This document shows positions 18,390-26,354 of a stretch of 64,000 nucleotides of DNA, in pieces. Source of the DNA: Nocardioides sp. J54 (lineage in GTDB: Bacteria > Actinomycetota > Actinomycetes > Propionibacteriales > Nocardioidaceae); contig NZ_JAER01000001.1 in assembly GCF_000519005.1 (NCBI RefSeq), positions 62,001 to 126,000 of the forward strand. The letters are read 5' to 3'. The translations under genes were made by a program, and so were the position numbers. Below the pieces are notes generated by a model, which searched no databases, was not told where the DNA came from, and saw nothing but the letters and a program-made list of their open reading frames with translations. The first letter of the stretch is position 1, and the number at the start of each line of letters is the position of its first letter.

Positions 18390-19570
18390 TGACCCGCACA
18401 GCCCGCCCGACACCCACCCCGGCCGACAAGTTTTCCTTCGGGCTCTGGACCGTCGGCTGGCAGGCGCGCGACCCGTTCGGCCTCGCCACCCGCGAGCCGA
18501 TGGACCCCGTCCACGCGCTCGAGCAGCTCGCCGCGATCGGCGCCTACGGCGTGAACTTCCACGACGACGACCTGGTCCCGTTCGGGTCCGACGACGCCAC
18601 GCGGCAGGCGATCATCGACCGCTTCCGCCAGGGGCTCGCCGACACCGGCCTCGTCGTGACCACCGCGACCACCGACCTGTTCACCCAGCCGGTCTTCAAG
18701 GACGGGGCCTTCACGTCCAACAACCGCGACGTGCGCCGCCTCGCGCTCCGCAAGGTGATGCGCAACCTCGACCTCGCCGCCGAGCTCGGCGCGAAGGTCT
18801 ACGTCTGCTGGGGCGGGCGCGAAGGTGCGGAGTACGGCGCCGCCAAGGACGTACCCGCCGCGCTCGACCGCTACCAGGAGGCGTTCAACCTCCTCGGCGA
18901 GTACGTCACCGACCAGGGCTACGACCTCCGCCTGGCCATCGAGCCGAAGCCCAACGAGCCCCGCGGCGACCTCCTGCTCCCCACCATCGGCCACGCGCTC
19001 GCCTTCATCGAGACCCTCGACCGTCCCGACCTCGTCGGCCTCAACCCCGAGGTCGGCCACGAGGAGATGGCCGGGCTCAACGCCGCCGCCGGCTACGCCC
19101 AGGCGCTGTGGCACGGCAAGCTCTTCCACATCGACCTCAACGGGCAGAACGGCCCCCGCTACGACCAGGACCTGCGCTTCGGCGCCGGCAACGTCCGCGG
19201 AGCGTTCTGGGTGGTCGACACGCTGCTCGCGGGCGGGTACGACGGACCCGTGCACTTCGACTACAAGCCGGTGCGCGCCGAGACCGAGGCCGGGGTGTGG
19301 GCCTCGGCCCGGGCCTGCATCGACAACTACCTGATCCTGCGCGAGAAGGTCACCGCCTTCCGGGCCGACCCGGAGGTGCAGGCCGCGCTCGCCGAGGCGG
19401 AGCTGCCCGGGCTCGCCCGCCCGACGCTGGCGGAGGGGGAGGGGTGGCGCGAGCTGCTGGACTGGGAGCTCCCCGACGCCGACGCGGTCGACGCGCTCGC
19501 CCGCCGCGAGGTGGCCATGGAGAAGCTCGACCAGCTGGCCCTCGAGCACCTCTACGGTGTCCGTGGCTGA
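18389..19570 (+). CDS. xylA: Xylose isomerase
   Basis: Isomerises D-xylose to D-xylulose with two divalent metal ions; 393 residues, the usual length of the short class I actinobacterial enzymes. Active-site residues are readable: His58 (NFHDDD), Glu185 and Lys187 (IEPKP), Glu221 and His224 ([11 protein letters not shown]), Asp249 (HIDLN), Asp259 and Asp261 (YDQDLRFG) and Asp291 (HFDYKP). The start overlaps the xylB stop. The last codons overlap the start of a ROK regulator, so the three genes form a tight operon. Confidence 0.97.
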   Translation: MTRTARPTPTPADKFSFGLWTVGWQARDPFGLATREPMDPVHALEQLAAIGAYGVNFHDDDLVPFGSDDATRQAIIDRFRQGLADTGLVVTTATTDLFTQPVFKDGAFTSNNRDVRRLALRKVMRNLDLAAELGAKVYVCWGGREGAEYGAAKDVPAALDRYQEAFNLLGEYVTDQGYDLRLAIEPKPNEPRGDLLLPTIGHALAFIETLDRPDLVGLNPEVGHEEMAGLNAAAGYAQALWHGKLFHIDLNGQNGPRYDQDLRFGAGNVRGAFWVVDTLLAGGYDGPVHFDYKPVRAETEAGVWASARACIDNYLILREKVTAFRADPEVQAALAEAELPGLARPTLAEGEGWRELLDWELPDADAVDALARREVAMEKLDQLALEHLYGVRG

Positions 19571-20741
19571 GCCTGCCGGGGCGGAGTCGCTGCGTCGGCG
19601 CAACGCCGCTGCCGTCGTACGCTCGCTGCGGGTGGACGGTCCCGGCAGCCGCGCCGACCTCGCCGCCCGCACCGGCCTCGCGAAGGCGACCGTCGGCACC
19701 ATCGCCGCGGGCCTCGAGGAGGCCGGCGTGGTGCGCGAGCTCGAGCAGGTGCGCAGCGGCGAGCGCGGTCGGCCGGGCCAGCTGCTCACCCTCGCCGGCG
19801 GCCGCCCGGTCGGCCTCGGCCTCGAGGTCAACGTGGAGTACGTCGCCGCCGTGGCCCTCGACCTCGCCGGCACCGTGCGCCGCGAGGTCACCCGGCCGGT
19901 GTCGGCCGACGGTGTGGTCGCGGCGCTCGCCGAGGTCGCCCGCCAGCTGGCCGCCGACCTCGCCGGAGCCGGGCTGGAGCCCGTCGGCGCGACCGTCGCC
20001 GTGCCCGGTCTCGTCGACGGCGACGACCGCACCGCGGTGTGGATGCCCAACCTCAGCGCGACCGGCACCGCCGTCGCCGACGCCGTCGACCAGGCCCTCG
20101 GCTGGTCCGGGCGCACCCGGGTCACCAACGACGCCGACTGCTCCGCGCTGGCCGAGCTCCACCACGGCGCCGGGCGCGGGGCGGGGCACCTGCTCTACCT
20201 CACCGGCACCGTCGGCATCGGTGCCGGCATCGTCGACGACCGCCGCCTGCTGCGCGGTGCCCGCGGCTTCGCCGGGGAGGTCGGCCACCTGCCCGTCGGC
20301 GACCCCGCCGCCCGCTGCGGCTGCGGTCGCACCGGCTGCTGGGAGGCCTCCGTCGGCCTGCACGCCCTCCTCTCCGCCGTCGGCATGGAGGAGGTCGGCA
20401 CCCCGCAGGAGACGGCGGCCGCCGTCGCCCGTGCTGCGGAGTCCTCCGCCGACGTCCGCGAGGGCGTCGCCGTGGTCGGCCGCTGGCTGGGCCGGGGCCT
20501 GGCCATCGTCACCGGCGTCGTCGACCCCGGCGCCATCGTGCTCGGCGGCTACTTCGCCCCGCTCGGCGACCTCGTCCTCGCCCCCGCCGCCGACGAGCTG
20601 GCTGCCACGCTCGCCTCCAGCGCCCTCGGCACCCCCGACCTCCGCCTCGGCGAGCTCGGCACCGGCTCCGCCGCCACCGGCGCCGCCGAGCGCGCCCTCG
20701 AGGACGTGCTTTCCGGAACCTCTGACCTGTTGGGAGCCTGA
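19557..20741 (+). CDS. ROK-family transcriptional regulator of the xylBA operon
   Basis: 394 residues. The N-terminal winged helix-turn-helix (residues about 10-70) contains [20 protein letters not shown]. The ROK sugar-kinase-like domain has [10 protein letters not shown], the ligand-binding GEVGHLPVG and the zinc site [10 protein letters not shown]. Being inside the xylBA operon and overlapping xylA by 14 nt, it is most simply a xylose-responsive XylR-type repressor. GTG at 19557 or 19563 could be the start. Confidence 0.88.
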   Translation: MSVAEPAGAESLRRRNAAAVVRSLRVDGPGSRADLAARTGLAKATVGTIAAGLEEAGVVRELEQVRSGERGRPGQLLTLAGGRPVGLGLEVNVEYVAAVALDLAGTVRREVTRPVSADGVVAALAEVARQLAADLAGAGLEPVGATVAVPGLVDGDDRTAVWMPNLSATGTAVADAVDQALGWSGRTRVTNDADCSALAELHHGAGRGAGHLLYLTGTVGIGAGIVDDRRLLRGARGFAGEVGHLPVGDPAARCGCGRTGCWEASVGLHALLSAVGMEEVGTPQETAAAVARAAESSADVREGVAVVGRWLGRGLAIVTGVVDPGAIVLGGYFAPLGDLVLAPAADELAATLASSALGTPDLRLGELGTGSAATGAAERALEDVLSGTSDLLGA

Positions 20742-20747
20742 GCGTCA

Positions 20748-21113
20748 CTCCCGGTGGTTGAGGTGCGACGAGCGCCAGCGAGGAGCCTCGCTGTTCTGAT
20801 GGCGCGAGCGCGTCGCCTGTCGAGGGACGCGCGCGGGCGCTCGCAAGCTCGGCCCGCACTTGCCCTCGACGCGCCTTCGGCGCGGGCGCCACGCTCGACT
20901 TGGATTGCGCGAGCGCGTCGCCTGTCGAGGGTCGCGCGCGGGCGCTCGCGGGCTCGGCCCGCACTTGCCCTCGACGCGCCTTCGGCGCGGGCGCCGCGCT
21001 GCCGCGCACGCGGTTGGCTCGAGTGGATGGCACAGACCGCATGGCGGCGAGCCTTGGCATGCTGCACCCGCTCCCGGTGGTTGAGGTGCGACGAGCGCCA
21101 GCGAGGAGCCTCG
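20748..21113. repeat. Intergenic repeat block: 43-nt direct repeats flanking an 89-nt tandem duplication
   Basis: Identical 43-nt copies lie at 20748-20790 and 21071-21113 in the same orientation; each contains an imperfect palindrome, GAGGTGCGACGAGCGCC then AGCGAGGAGCCTC. Between them are two 89-nt copies at 20802-20890 and 20907-20995, 16 nt apart, differing at three or so bases. Short repeats of the 43-nt type are common in Nocardioides-like genomes in my recollection. The 435-nt gap between the convergent ROK genes is almost entirely this material. Confidence 0.9.
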
Positions 21114-21176
21114 AAACCTCCGGGCCTTTCGGGCGGGCCGTGGTGGCGCAGTCGGGCGTTCCCGGACCCGGCTCCG

Positions 21177-22400
21177 CTAGCCGGCGAGGCGGGCGGGGGC
21201 GTCGGTGATCGCATCGGCGAGGCTGGCGACCGGGTCGACGAAGACCGGCTCCATCGCCATCTCCGCGGCGCCGAGGAGGACGGAGTCGTTGCCCAGGCCG
21301 GGCAGGCACAGGCGCACCGACTCGCGGGCGGGCACCAGCGCCCGCTCGCCGAGGCCGGCGGTGACCTCGCTGCGGCAGAGCCGGAAGAGCGGCAGGAAGT
21401 AGCCGCCGAGGATCACCACGCTGGGGTTGAAGATGTTGACCACGGCCCCGAGGCCGCGGCCGAGGTCGGCGGCGATCGGGCGCAGCTCGCGGGGAGCGGT
21501 GGTCATCGCGTCCAGGATCTCGCCGAGCCGTGCCACCTGGTCGGCCGGGCAGCGCAGCGCCTCGGCGATCGCCGGGGCGCCGACGACCGTCTCCCAGCAG
21601 CCGCGCGAGCCGCAGTGGCACGGACCGCCGCGGGGGTCGTGGTGGAGGTGGCCGACCTCGCCGGCGTACCCGGCCACGCCCTCGAGCCGGTTGCCGCTGA
21701 TGATGACGCCGGCACCGACGCCGACGTTGCCGGAGAGGTAGACCAGGTCGTCGATGCCCACCGCCGCACCGCGGCGGTGCTCGGCGAGCGCGCCGAGGTC
21801 GGCGTCGTTGCCGAGCGCGATGGGGACGTCGAGGGCGAGGGCCGCGAGCACGATCGAGCCGAAGGACACGTCGTGCCACCCGAGGTTCGGGGCGTGCCGG
21901 ATGAGGCCGTCGCTGCGCCGGACCAGGCCGGGCACCGCGATGCCGATCCCGAGCAGCGGCGCGTCGGCGGGGGACAGCGACACCACCTGGCGGACCAGGG
22001 TGGCGATCGTCGAACCGGCCAGCCACGCCTCGGGGTCCGGCGGGATCGGCGCGGCGGCCCGGTGCCAGATCCGGCCGCCGAGGCCGACCCGGGCGACGAC
22101 CGCGTGGTCGACGCCGAGGTCGACCGCGACGACGTACGGACCGTCCTCGCGGATCCGGACCCCGGCCGAGGGGCGGCCGGCGCTGCGACGGCCGGCGGCG
22201 GGGGAGGCGTGCTCGATCAGGCCGAGCGTCTCCAGCTCGGTGACCAGGGCCGCGATCGTCGACCGGTTCAGCCCCATCCGACCGGTGAGCTCGGCGCGCG
22301 AGACCTCGCCCGAGTCGTGGACGTGGCGCAGCAGGGTCCCGAGATTGTGTCGGCGGACGGCTTCCTGGTTGGTCCCCGTCCCCGTCCGCACACCAGCCAC
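21177..22400 (-). CDS. ROK-family regulator of the sugar ABC operon
   Basis: 407 residues. The winged HTH is in residues 15-75 (SRAELTGRMGLNRSTIAALV). The ROK domain has GIGIAVPGLV, GNDADLGALAEH, GEVGHLHHD and the zinc site CHCGSRGCWE. Its start is 48 nt after the permease stop on the same strand, so it is the last gene of the transporter operon. It is only moderately similar to the ROK protein at 19557, so the two probably answer to related but distinct signals. GTG 22400 was chosen because it opens the HTH module; the stop-free stretch upstream is short. Confidence 0.88.
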   Translation of the reverse strand: MAGVRTGTGTNQEAVRRHNLGTLLRHVHDSGEVSRAELTGRMGLNRSTIAALVTELETLGLIEHASPAAGRRSAGRPSAGVRIREDGPYVVAVDLGVDHAVVARVGLGGRIWHRAAAPIPPDPEAWLAGSTIATLVRQVVSLSPADAPLLGIGIAVPGLVRRSDGLIRHAPNLGWHDVSFGSIVLAALALDVPIALGNDADLGALAEHRRGAAVGIDDLVYLSGNVGVGAGVIISGNRLEGVAGYAGEVGHLHHDPRGGPCHCGSRGCWETVVGAPAIAEALRCPADQVARLGEILDAMTTAPRELRPIAADLGRGLGAVVNIFNPSVVILGGYFLPLFRLCRSEVTAGLGERALVPARESVRLCLPGLGNDSVLLGAAEMAMEPVFVDPVASLADAITDAPARLAG

Positions 22401-22448
22401 GCTAGCGATCCCTTCCGTGCACGCCGCACCACCCCTCGCCGTGCACCG

Positions 22449-23732
22449 CTAGACCCCTGTCGCCGACCGCCGACGGCGCGAGATGGCGTCGACGCTGGCC
22501 GCGAGCAGCAGCACGCCGCCGGTCACCAGGTAGTTGGCGTAGCTCTTGTCGATGAGCAGTGGCAGGCCGTTGTCGACCGTCGCCAGCACGACGCCGCCGA
22601 TCACGCCGTCGATGGCGCGTCCCCGCCCGCCGAAGAGGCTGGTGCCGCCGATGACGGCTGCGCCGACGGCGTACAGCAGGACGTTGCCGCCGCCGGAGCC
22701 CGGCGAGACCTTGCCGGAGTACGCCGCCTGCAGGATGCCGGCCACCGCCGCGAGGGACGAGCACAGCACGAACGCCATGATCCGCATGTAGAGCACGTTG
22801 ATGCCCGCGCGGCGGGCCGCCTCGCGGTTGCCGCCCACGGCGTAGAGGTGCCGGCCGAAGGCGGTGCGCGAGAGCAGGAAGGTCATCAGCAGCAGGATCA
22901 CCACGACGACGGGCACCATGTAGGGCACGCCCTCGATCGGGAAGAACGGGTTGCGGCTGCGGTTGACGTTGAAGTACGCCGTCAGGCCGAGCACGACGAC
23001 GGCCAGCACCGCGATGCGCAGCACCACCAGCCCGAACGGCGGGCGGGCGAGGTCGCGGGCGACCTGGCGGCGGTAGGTGAACAGTGCGAGCGCGGCGTAG
23101 GCGGCGACGATCGCGACCGCGCAGATCCAGCCGAGCGTCACCGGGACGTTCTTGATCGCGAGGCCGCGCAGCACCTCGTGGTTGAAGCGCACCGAACCGC
23201 CCTGGCCGATGAGCCGCAGCATCACGCCCTGCAGGGCGAGGAAGAACGACAGGGTCACCACGAACGACGGGATGCCGAGCCGGGCGACCATCGCGCCGAT
23301 GGCGAGGCCGATGACCGCACCGCAGGCGATGCCGGCCACCACCGCGACCGGCCACGGCTGGCCGTGGTCGACGATCGCCAGCGCGGTGATCGCGGCGCCC
23401 GTGCCGCTGGCGACGCCGGCGGACAGGTCGATCTCGCCGATGAGCAGCACCGGCACGAGCGCCATCGCGAGCACGCAGATGGGCGCGGCCTGCACGGTGA
23501 GGTTGGCGAGGTTGAGGTTGGTGAAGAAGCTGTCGGTCGTCAGCCCGAAGATGACGAAGAGCACCAGCAGGCCGAGCAGCGCGGGCAGCGAGCCCATGTC
23601 GCCGCCGCGGACGCGGTTGAGGTAGTCGCGGGCCGCCTCGCGCAACGTGCCGGCGCGGTGGCTGTCCTGGGCGAAGTCGGCGTCGGCGTAGGTCGCCGAG
23701 GCGGGACGGGTCTCAGGGGTCTCGGTGGTCAT
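22449..23732 (-). CDS. Sugar ABC transporter permease (XylH-like)
   Basis: 427 residues, about ten to twelve hydrophobic helices, of the branched-chain/ribose permease family. Landmarks are LIGEIDLSAGVASGTGAA near residue 100 and the EAA-like cytoplasmic loop AVGGNREAARRAGIN near 310. The ending SVDAISRRRRS is typical. With the ATPase and binding protein next door and xylBA nearby, D-xylose is the likely cargo. Start ATG 23732 has GAGG 7 nt upstream and is 8 nt after the ATPase stop. Confidence 0.92.
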   Translation of the reverse strand: MTTETPETRPASATYADADFAQDSHRAGTLREAARDYLNRVRGGDMGSLPALLGLLVLFVIFGLTTDSFFTNLNLANLTVQAAPICVLAMALVPVLLIGEIDLSAGVASGTGAAITALAIVDHGQPWPVAVVAGIACGAVIGLAIGAMVARLGIPSFVVTLSFFLALQGVMLRLIGQGGSVRFNHEVLRGLAIKNVPVTLGWICAVAIVAAYAALALFTYRRQVARDLARPPFGLVVLRIAVLAVVVLGLTAYFNVNRSRNPFFPIEGVPYMVPVVVVILLLMTFLLSRTAFGRHLYAVGGNREAARRAGINVLYMRIMAFVLCSSLAAVAGILQAAYSGKVSPGSGGGNVLLYAVGAAVIGGTSLFGGRGRAIDGVIGGVVLATVDNGLPLLIDKSYANYLVTGGVLLLAASVDAISRRRRSATGV

Positions 23733-23740
23733 CGGGTACC

Positions 23741-24517
23741 TCAGATCGTGGCCGACGTGGGCGACTCGGCGATGCCGTGGCTCTCGCTGCGGCCCGCGGT
23801 GATCAGCTCGACGACCTCGCGGTGGGACACCTCCGAGGCCGGTACGTCGGCGGCGACCCGGCCGAGGTAGAGCGCGGTGATCCGGTCGGCGACCTCGAAG
23901 ACGTCGGTCATGTTGTGCGAGATGAGGACGACGCCCAGGCCGCGGTCGGCGAGGCGTCGTACCAGGTCGAGCACCTGACGGGTCTGGGCGACGCCGAGCG
24001 CGGCGGTCGGCTCGTCGAGGAGCACGATCTTGGAGTTCCAGAGCACGGCCTTGGCGATCGCGACCGTCTGCCGCTGCCCGCCGGAGAGGCTGGCGACCGG
24101 CTGGCGCACCGACTTCACGGTGCGCACCGACAGCGACGCGAGCGTCTCGCGGGCCTTGGCCTCCATCTGCGCCTCGTCGAGCACCGGCCAGCGGCGCAGC
24201 TCGCGCCCGAGGAACATGTTCTGGACGATGTCGAGGTTGTCGCACAGCGCGAGGTCCTGGTAGACGACCTCGATGCCGAGCCCGGCGACGTCACGCGGGC
24301 CGTGCACGTTCACCGGCTTGCCCTCGAAGAGGTAGTCGCCGCTGTCGCGGCCGTAGATGCCGGCGATCACCTTGACCAGGGTGGACTTGCCGGCGCCGTT
24401 GTCGCCGACGAGGGCGGTCACCTGCCCCGGGTAGACGGCGAAGTCGACGTCGTGGAGCACGTGGACGACGCCGAAGCTCTTGTTGACACCGCGCAGCTCG
24501 AGCAGCGGTTCGGTCAT
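23741..24517 (-). CDS. Sugar ABC transporter ATP-binding protein, single domain
   Basis: 258-residue ABC ATPase. Walker A GDNGAGKST is at about 38-46, the signature LSGGQRQ near 144, Walker B KIVLLDEPT near 163-171, and the switch His in LISHNM. Unlike XylG or RbsA, which carry two ABC domains, it has one, as in FrcA, so it should homodimerise. It sits between binding protein and permease genes in the order SBP-ATPase-permease. Confidence 0.92.
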   Translation of the reverse strand: MTEPLLELRGVNKSFGVVHVLHDVDFAVYPGQVTALVGDNGAGKSTLVKVIAGIYGRDSGDYLFEGKPVNVHGPRDVAGLGIEVVYQDLALCDNLDIVQNMFLGRELRRWPVLDEAQMEAKARETLASLSVRTVKSVRQPVASLSGGQRQTVAIAKAVLWNSKIVLLDEPTAALGVAQTRQVLDLVRRLADRGLGVVLISHNMTDVFEVADRITALYLGRVAADVPASEVSHREVVELITAGRSESHGIAESPTSATI

Positions 24518-24560
24518 GCCTTCCTCCAGGGGTGGCGGTCGGTGCGCCGCGGGTGGCGCG

Positions 24561-24629
24561 GGACGCGCGGACGGGGCGCGTCCGTCGGTGCGGGAGGGGG
24601 CGTCCGGGCCGGTCGGTCCCGGACGCCCC
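24561..24629 (-). promoter_or_regulatory. Two adjacent hairpins between the binding-protein and ATPase genes
   Basis: Stem 1 is a perfect 12 bp (24597-24608 with 24618-24629, 9-nt loop). Stem 2 is a perfect 8 bp (24561-24568 with 24576-24583). They lie inside the operon after the binding-protein stop, with no U-tract. Such intercistronic stems usually protect the upstream message, raising binding protein over membrane components. Confidence 0.6.
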
Positions 24630-24658
24630 GGGTGCTCCTGCGACGAGGAGCGGGTGGG

Positions 24659-25750
24659 TCAGGAGATGCCGGCGTCAGCGCAGAGCTTCTCGAACTCCCC
24701 GCTGCACACGTCCTCCTTCTTCTGGCCACCGTCGTCGATGACGTCCTTGACGGTGTCCTTGGTGATCGGCTGCGGGTCGAGCAGGATGCTCGGCACCTCG
24801 CTGTTGTCGGAGGAGTCCGTCGTGGTGCCGGTGGTCTCGGCGTCCTCGCCCTTGGCGAGCGCGATCGCGACGTCCGCGAGGGCACCGGCCTCGAGCTTGG
24901 CCGACTTGTAGACCGTCATGCACTGAGTGCCGGCGAGGATGTTCTGCAGACCCTCGACCGTGGCGTCCTGGCCCGTGACCGGGACCTCGCCCGCGACGCC
25001 GTTCTTCTCCAGGATCGAGATCGCCGAGCCGGCGAGGCCGTCGTTGGCCGCGAGCACGCCGTCGACCTTGCCGTCGGCCTTGGTGTAGAGCTGCTCGAAG
25101 ATCGTGACCGCCTCGTCGTTGTCCCAGTCCGGGACGGCCTGCTCGCCGACCTTCTTGTACGACGAGATGCCGTCGAGCACCGAGTGGGCGCCCTCCGCGA
25201 ACAGGGTGGCGTTGTTGTCGGTGGGCGAGCCGTTGAGGTAGATGATGTTCGCCGGCTTCTCGCCCAGGCAGTCGGCCAGGCCCTGGCCCTGGAGCTCGCC
25301 GACCTTGGTGTTGTCGAACGAGACGTAGTAGTCCGCCGTACCACCGAGCGTGAGCCGGTCGTAGTCGATCGTGCGGACGCCCTGGGACGCGGCCTTCTCC
25401 TGGATGGCCGCCCCGGACTCCGAGTCGAGGTTGACGATCGCCAGCACCGTGACGCCGTCGGCGATCATGCCGTCGGCGATCTTGGTCATGTTGTCGGCGT
25501 CGCCCTCGGCGTTCTTGATGTCGTACTCGACGCCCGCCTCGTCGAAGGCGGCCTCGAGGGCCGGGCGGTCCGCCGACTCCCACCGGACCGAGGACTCGGT
25601 GTCGGGGAGGATCACGCCGATCTTGCCGACCGAGCCGCCGTCACCGGCGTCCGAGCCACCGGCGCTGTCGTCGTCACCGCACGCGGCCAGGGAGAGGGCG
25701 AGGCCCAGTCCCGCCACTGCCATCACCGCAGCGTTCCTGCGCTTCAACAT
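24659..25750 (-). CDS. Sugar-binding lipoprotein of the xylose-type ABC transporter (XylF-like)
   Basis: 363 residues. A lipoprotein signal MLKRRNAAVMAVAGLGLALS ends in lipobox LAAC (Cys about 24) and a GDDDSAGGSDAGDGG linker. The periplasmic-binding-protein type I fold follows (KIGVILPDTESSVRWE, AIVNLDSESGAAIQEKAASQ, VLAANDGLAGSAI). The wording resembles XylF more than RbsB. ATG 25750 has AGGAGG 7 nt upstream. It heads the operon, and a palindromic operator lies about 63-87 nt upstream of the start. Confidence 0.93.
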   Translation of the reverse strand: MLKRRNAAVMAVAGLGLALSLAACGDDDSAGGSDAGDGGSVGKIGVILPDTESSVRWESADRPALEAAFDEAGVEYDIKNAEGDADNMTKIADGMIADGVTVLAIVNLDSESGAAIQEKAASQGVRTIDYDRLTLGGTADYYVSFDNTKVGELQGQGLADCLGEKPANIIYLNGSPTDNNATLFAEGAHSVLDGISSYKKVGEQAVPDWDNDEAVTIFEQLYTKADGKVDGVLAANDGLAGSAISILEKNGVAGEVPVTGQDATVEGLQNILAGTQCMTVYKSAKLEAGALADVAIALAKGEDAETTGTTTDSSDNSEVPSILLDPQPITKDTVKDVIDDGGQKKEDVCSGEFEKLCADAGIS

Positions 25751-25812
25751 CCAACCGCCTCCTAGCGATCCGGGCCCGGGCGAGCGAGGGTCGCACACCA
25801 TACGAGTCGGGC

Positions 25813-25837
25813 CATATGTTGTTTGGAACAACATATG
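25813..25837 (-). promoter_or_regulatory. 25-nt palindromic operator of the sugar ABC operon
   Basis: Perfect 11-bp inverted repeat (25813-25823 with 25827-25837) around TGG; it contains GTTGTTTGGAACAAC. It is unusually AT-rich for this genome. The centre resembles the GTTTGTTTGG..CAAC type of site bound by XylR/ROK repressors. Confidence 0.7.
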
Positions 25838-25930
25838 AAGTGGCGCCCGTCACGTAAAGAGGGGCGAGTGAAAAATTCCGGGACGGCGTCCCGGGTACCC
25901 CTTCGCCGGCGGGTGGCGGCTCGTCGGCGC

Positions 25931-25990
25931 CGGCGGGCGGGGCTGGCGGGCGGGCGGGGCTGGCGGGCGGGCGGGGCTGGCGGGCGGGCA
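25931..25990. repeat. 17-nt GC-rich tandem repeat
   Basis: GGGGCTGG recurs at 25939, 25956 and 25973, giving three near-perfect 17-nt units of G-runs and GGC. No gene is supported here. Confidence 0.8.
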
Positions 25991-25995
25991 GCGCC

Positions 25996-26303
25996 ATGTA
26001 ACACGTGGTTCGCGGCTCTGCGGGCCGGTCGGCCGCTGCAACACGTGGTTCGCCGCTGTCCGCGCCCGACCACCGCTGTCACACGTTGTCCGCCCACCTG
26101 GCAGCCCGTTCACGTCTGTTCCCGCCCCACCCAGCAGGGGTACGCCGCGGTCCCCGGGCTGCCAGAGCCGCGACCAGCGTGTTACATGGCCGGGCGACGG
26201 GATCGGGCTGCCAGGGCCGCGACCAACGTGTTACATGGCCGGGGCGACGGAACCGGGCTGCCAGAGCCGCGACCAACGTGTTACATGCGGGGCGCGCGGG
26301 CCG
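25996..26303. repeat. 40-nt period repeat array, copy 1, with three inverted units
   Basis: Forward units begin TGTAACACGTGG (25997), TGCAACACGTGG (26037), TGTCACACGTTG (26077) and TGTTCCCGCC (26117), exactly 40 nt apart. Three inverted copies follow, starting at 26155, 26204 and 26254 (period 49-50), each carrying CCGCGACCA then CGTGTTACATG. It fills the gap downstream of fbiC. The 25838-26354 stretch has no supportable gene. Confidence 0.85.
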
Positions 26304-26354
26304 TGCGACCCACCCGCCCCACCGGCGGACGACAGGGAGAGGGAGCGCAGAGGC

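Noticed and set aside
20754..23870. 1038-codon + strand open frame
   Set aside because: Antisense to the ROK gene and permease; product is His/Asp/Gly-rich shadow sequence.
25996..26303. CRISPR array because of regular spacing
   Set aside because: Only 10-20 nt of each 40-nt unit are conserved, later units drift, inverted copies follow, and no cas gene is present.
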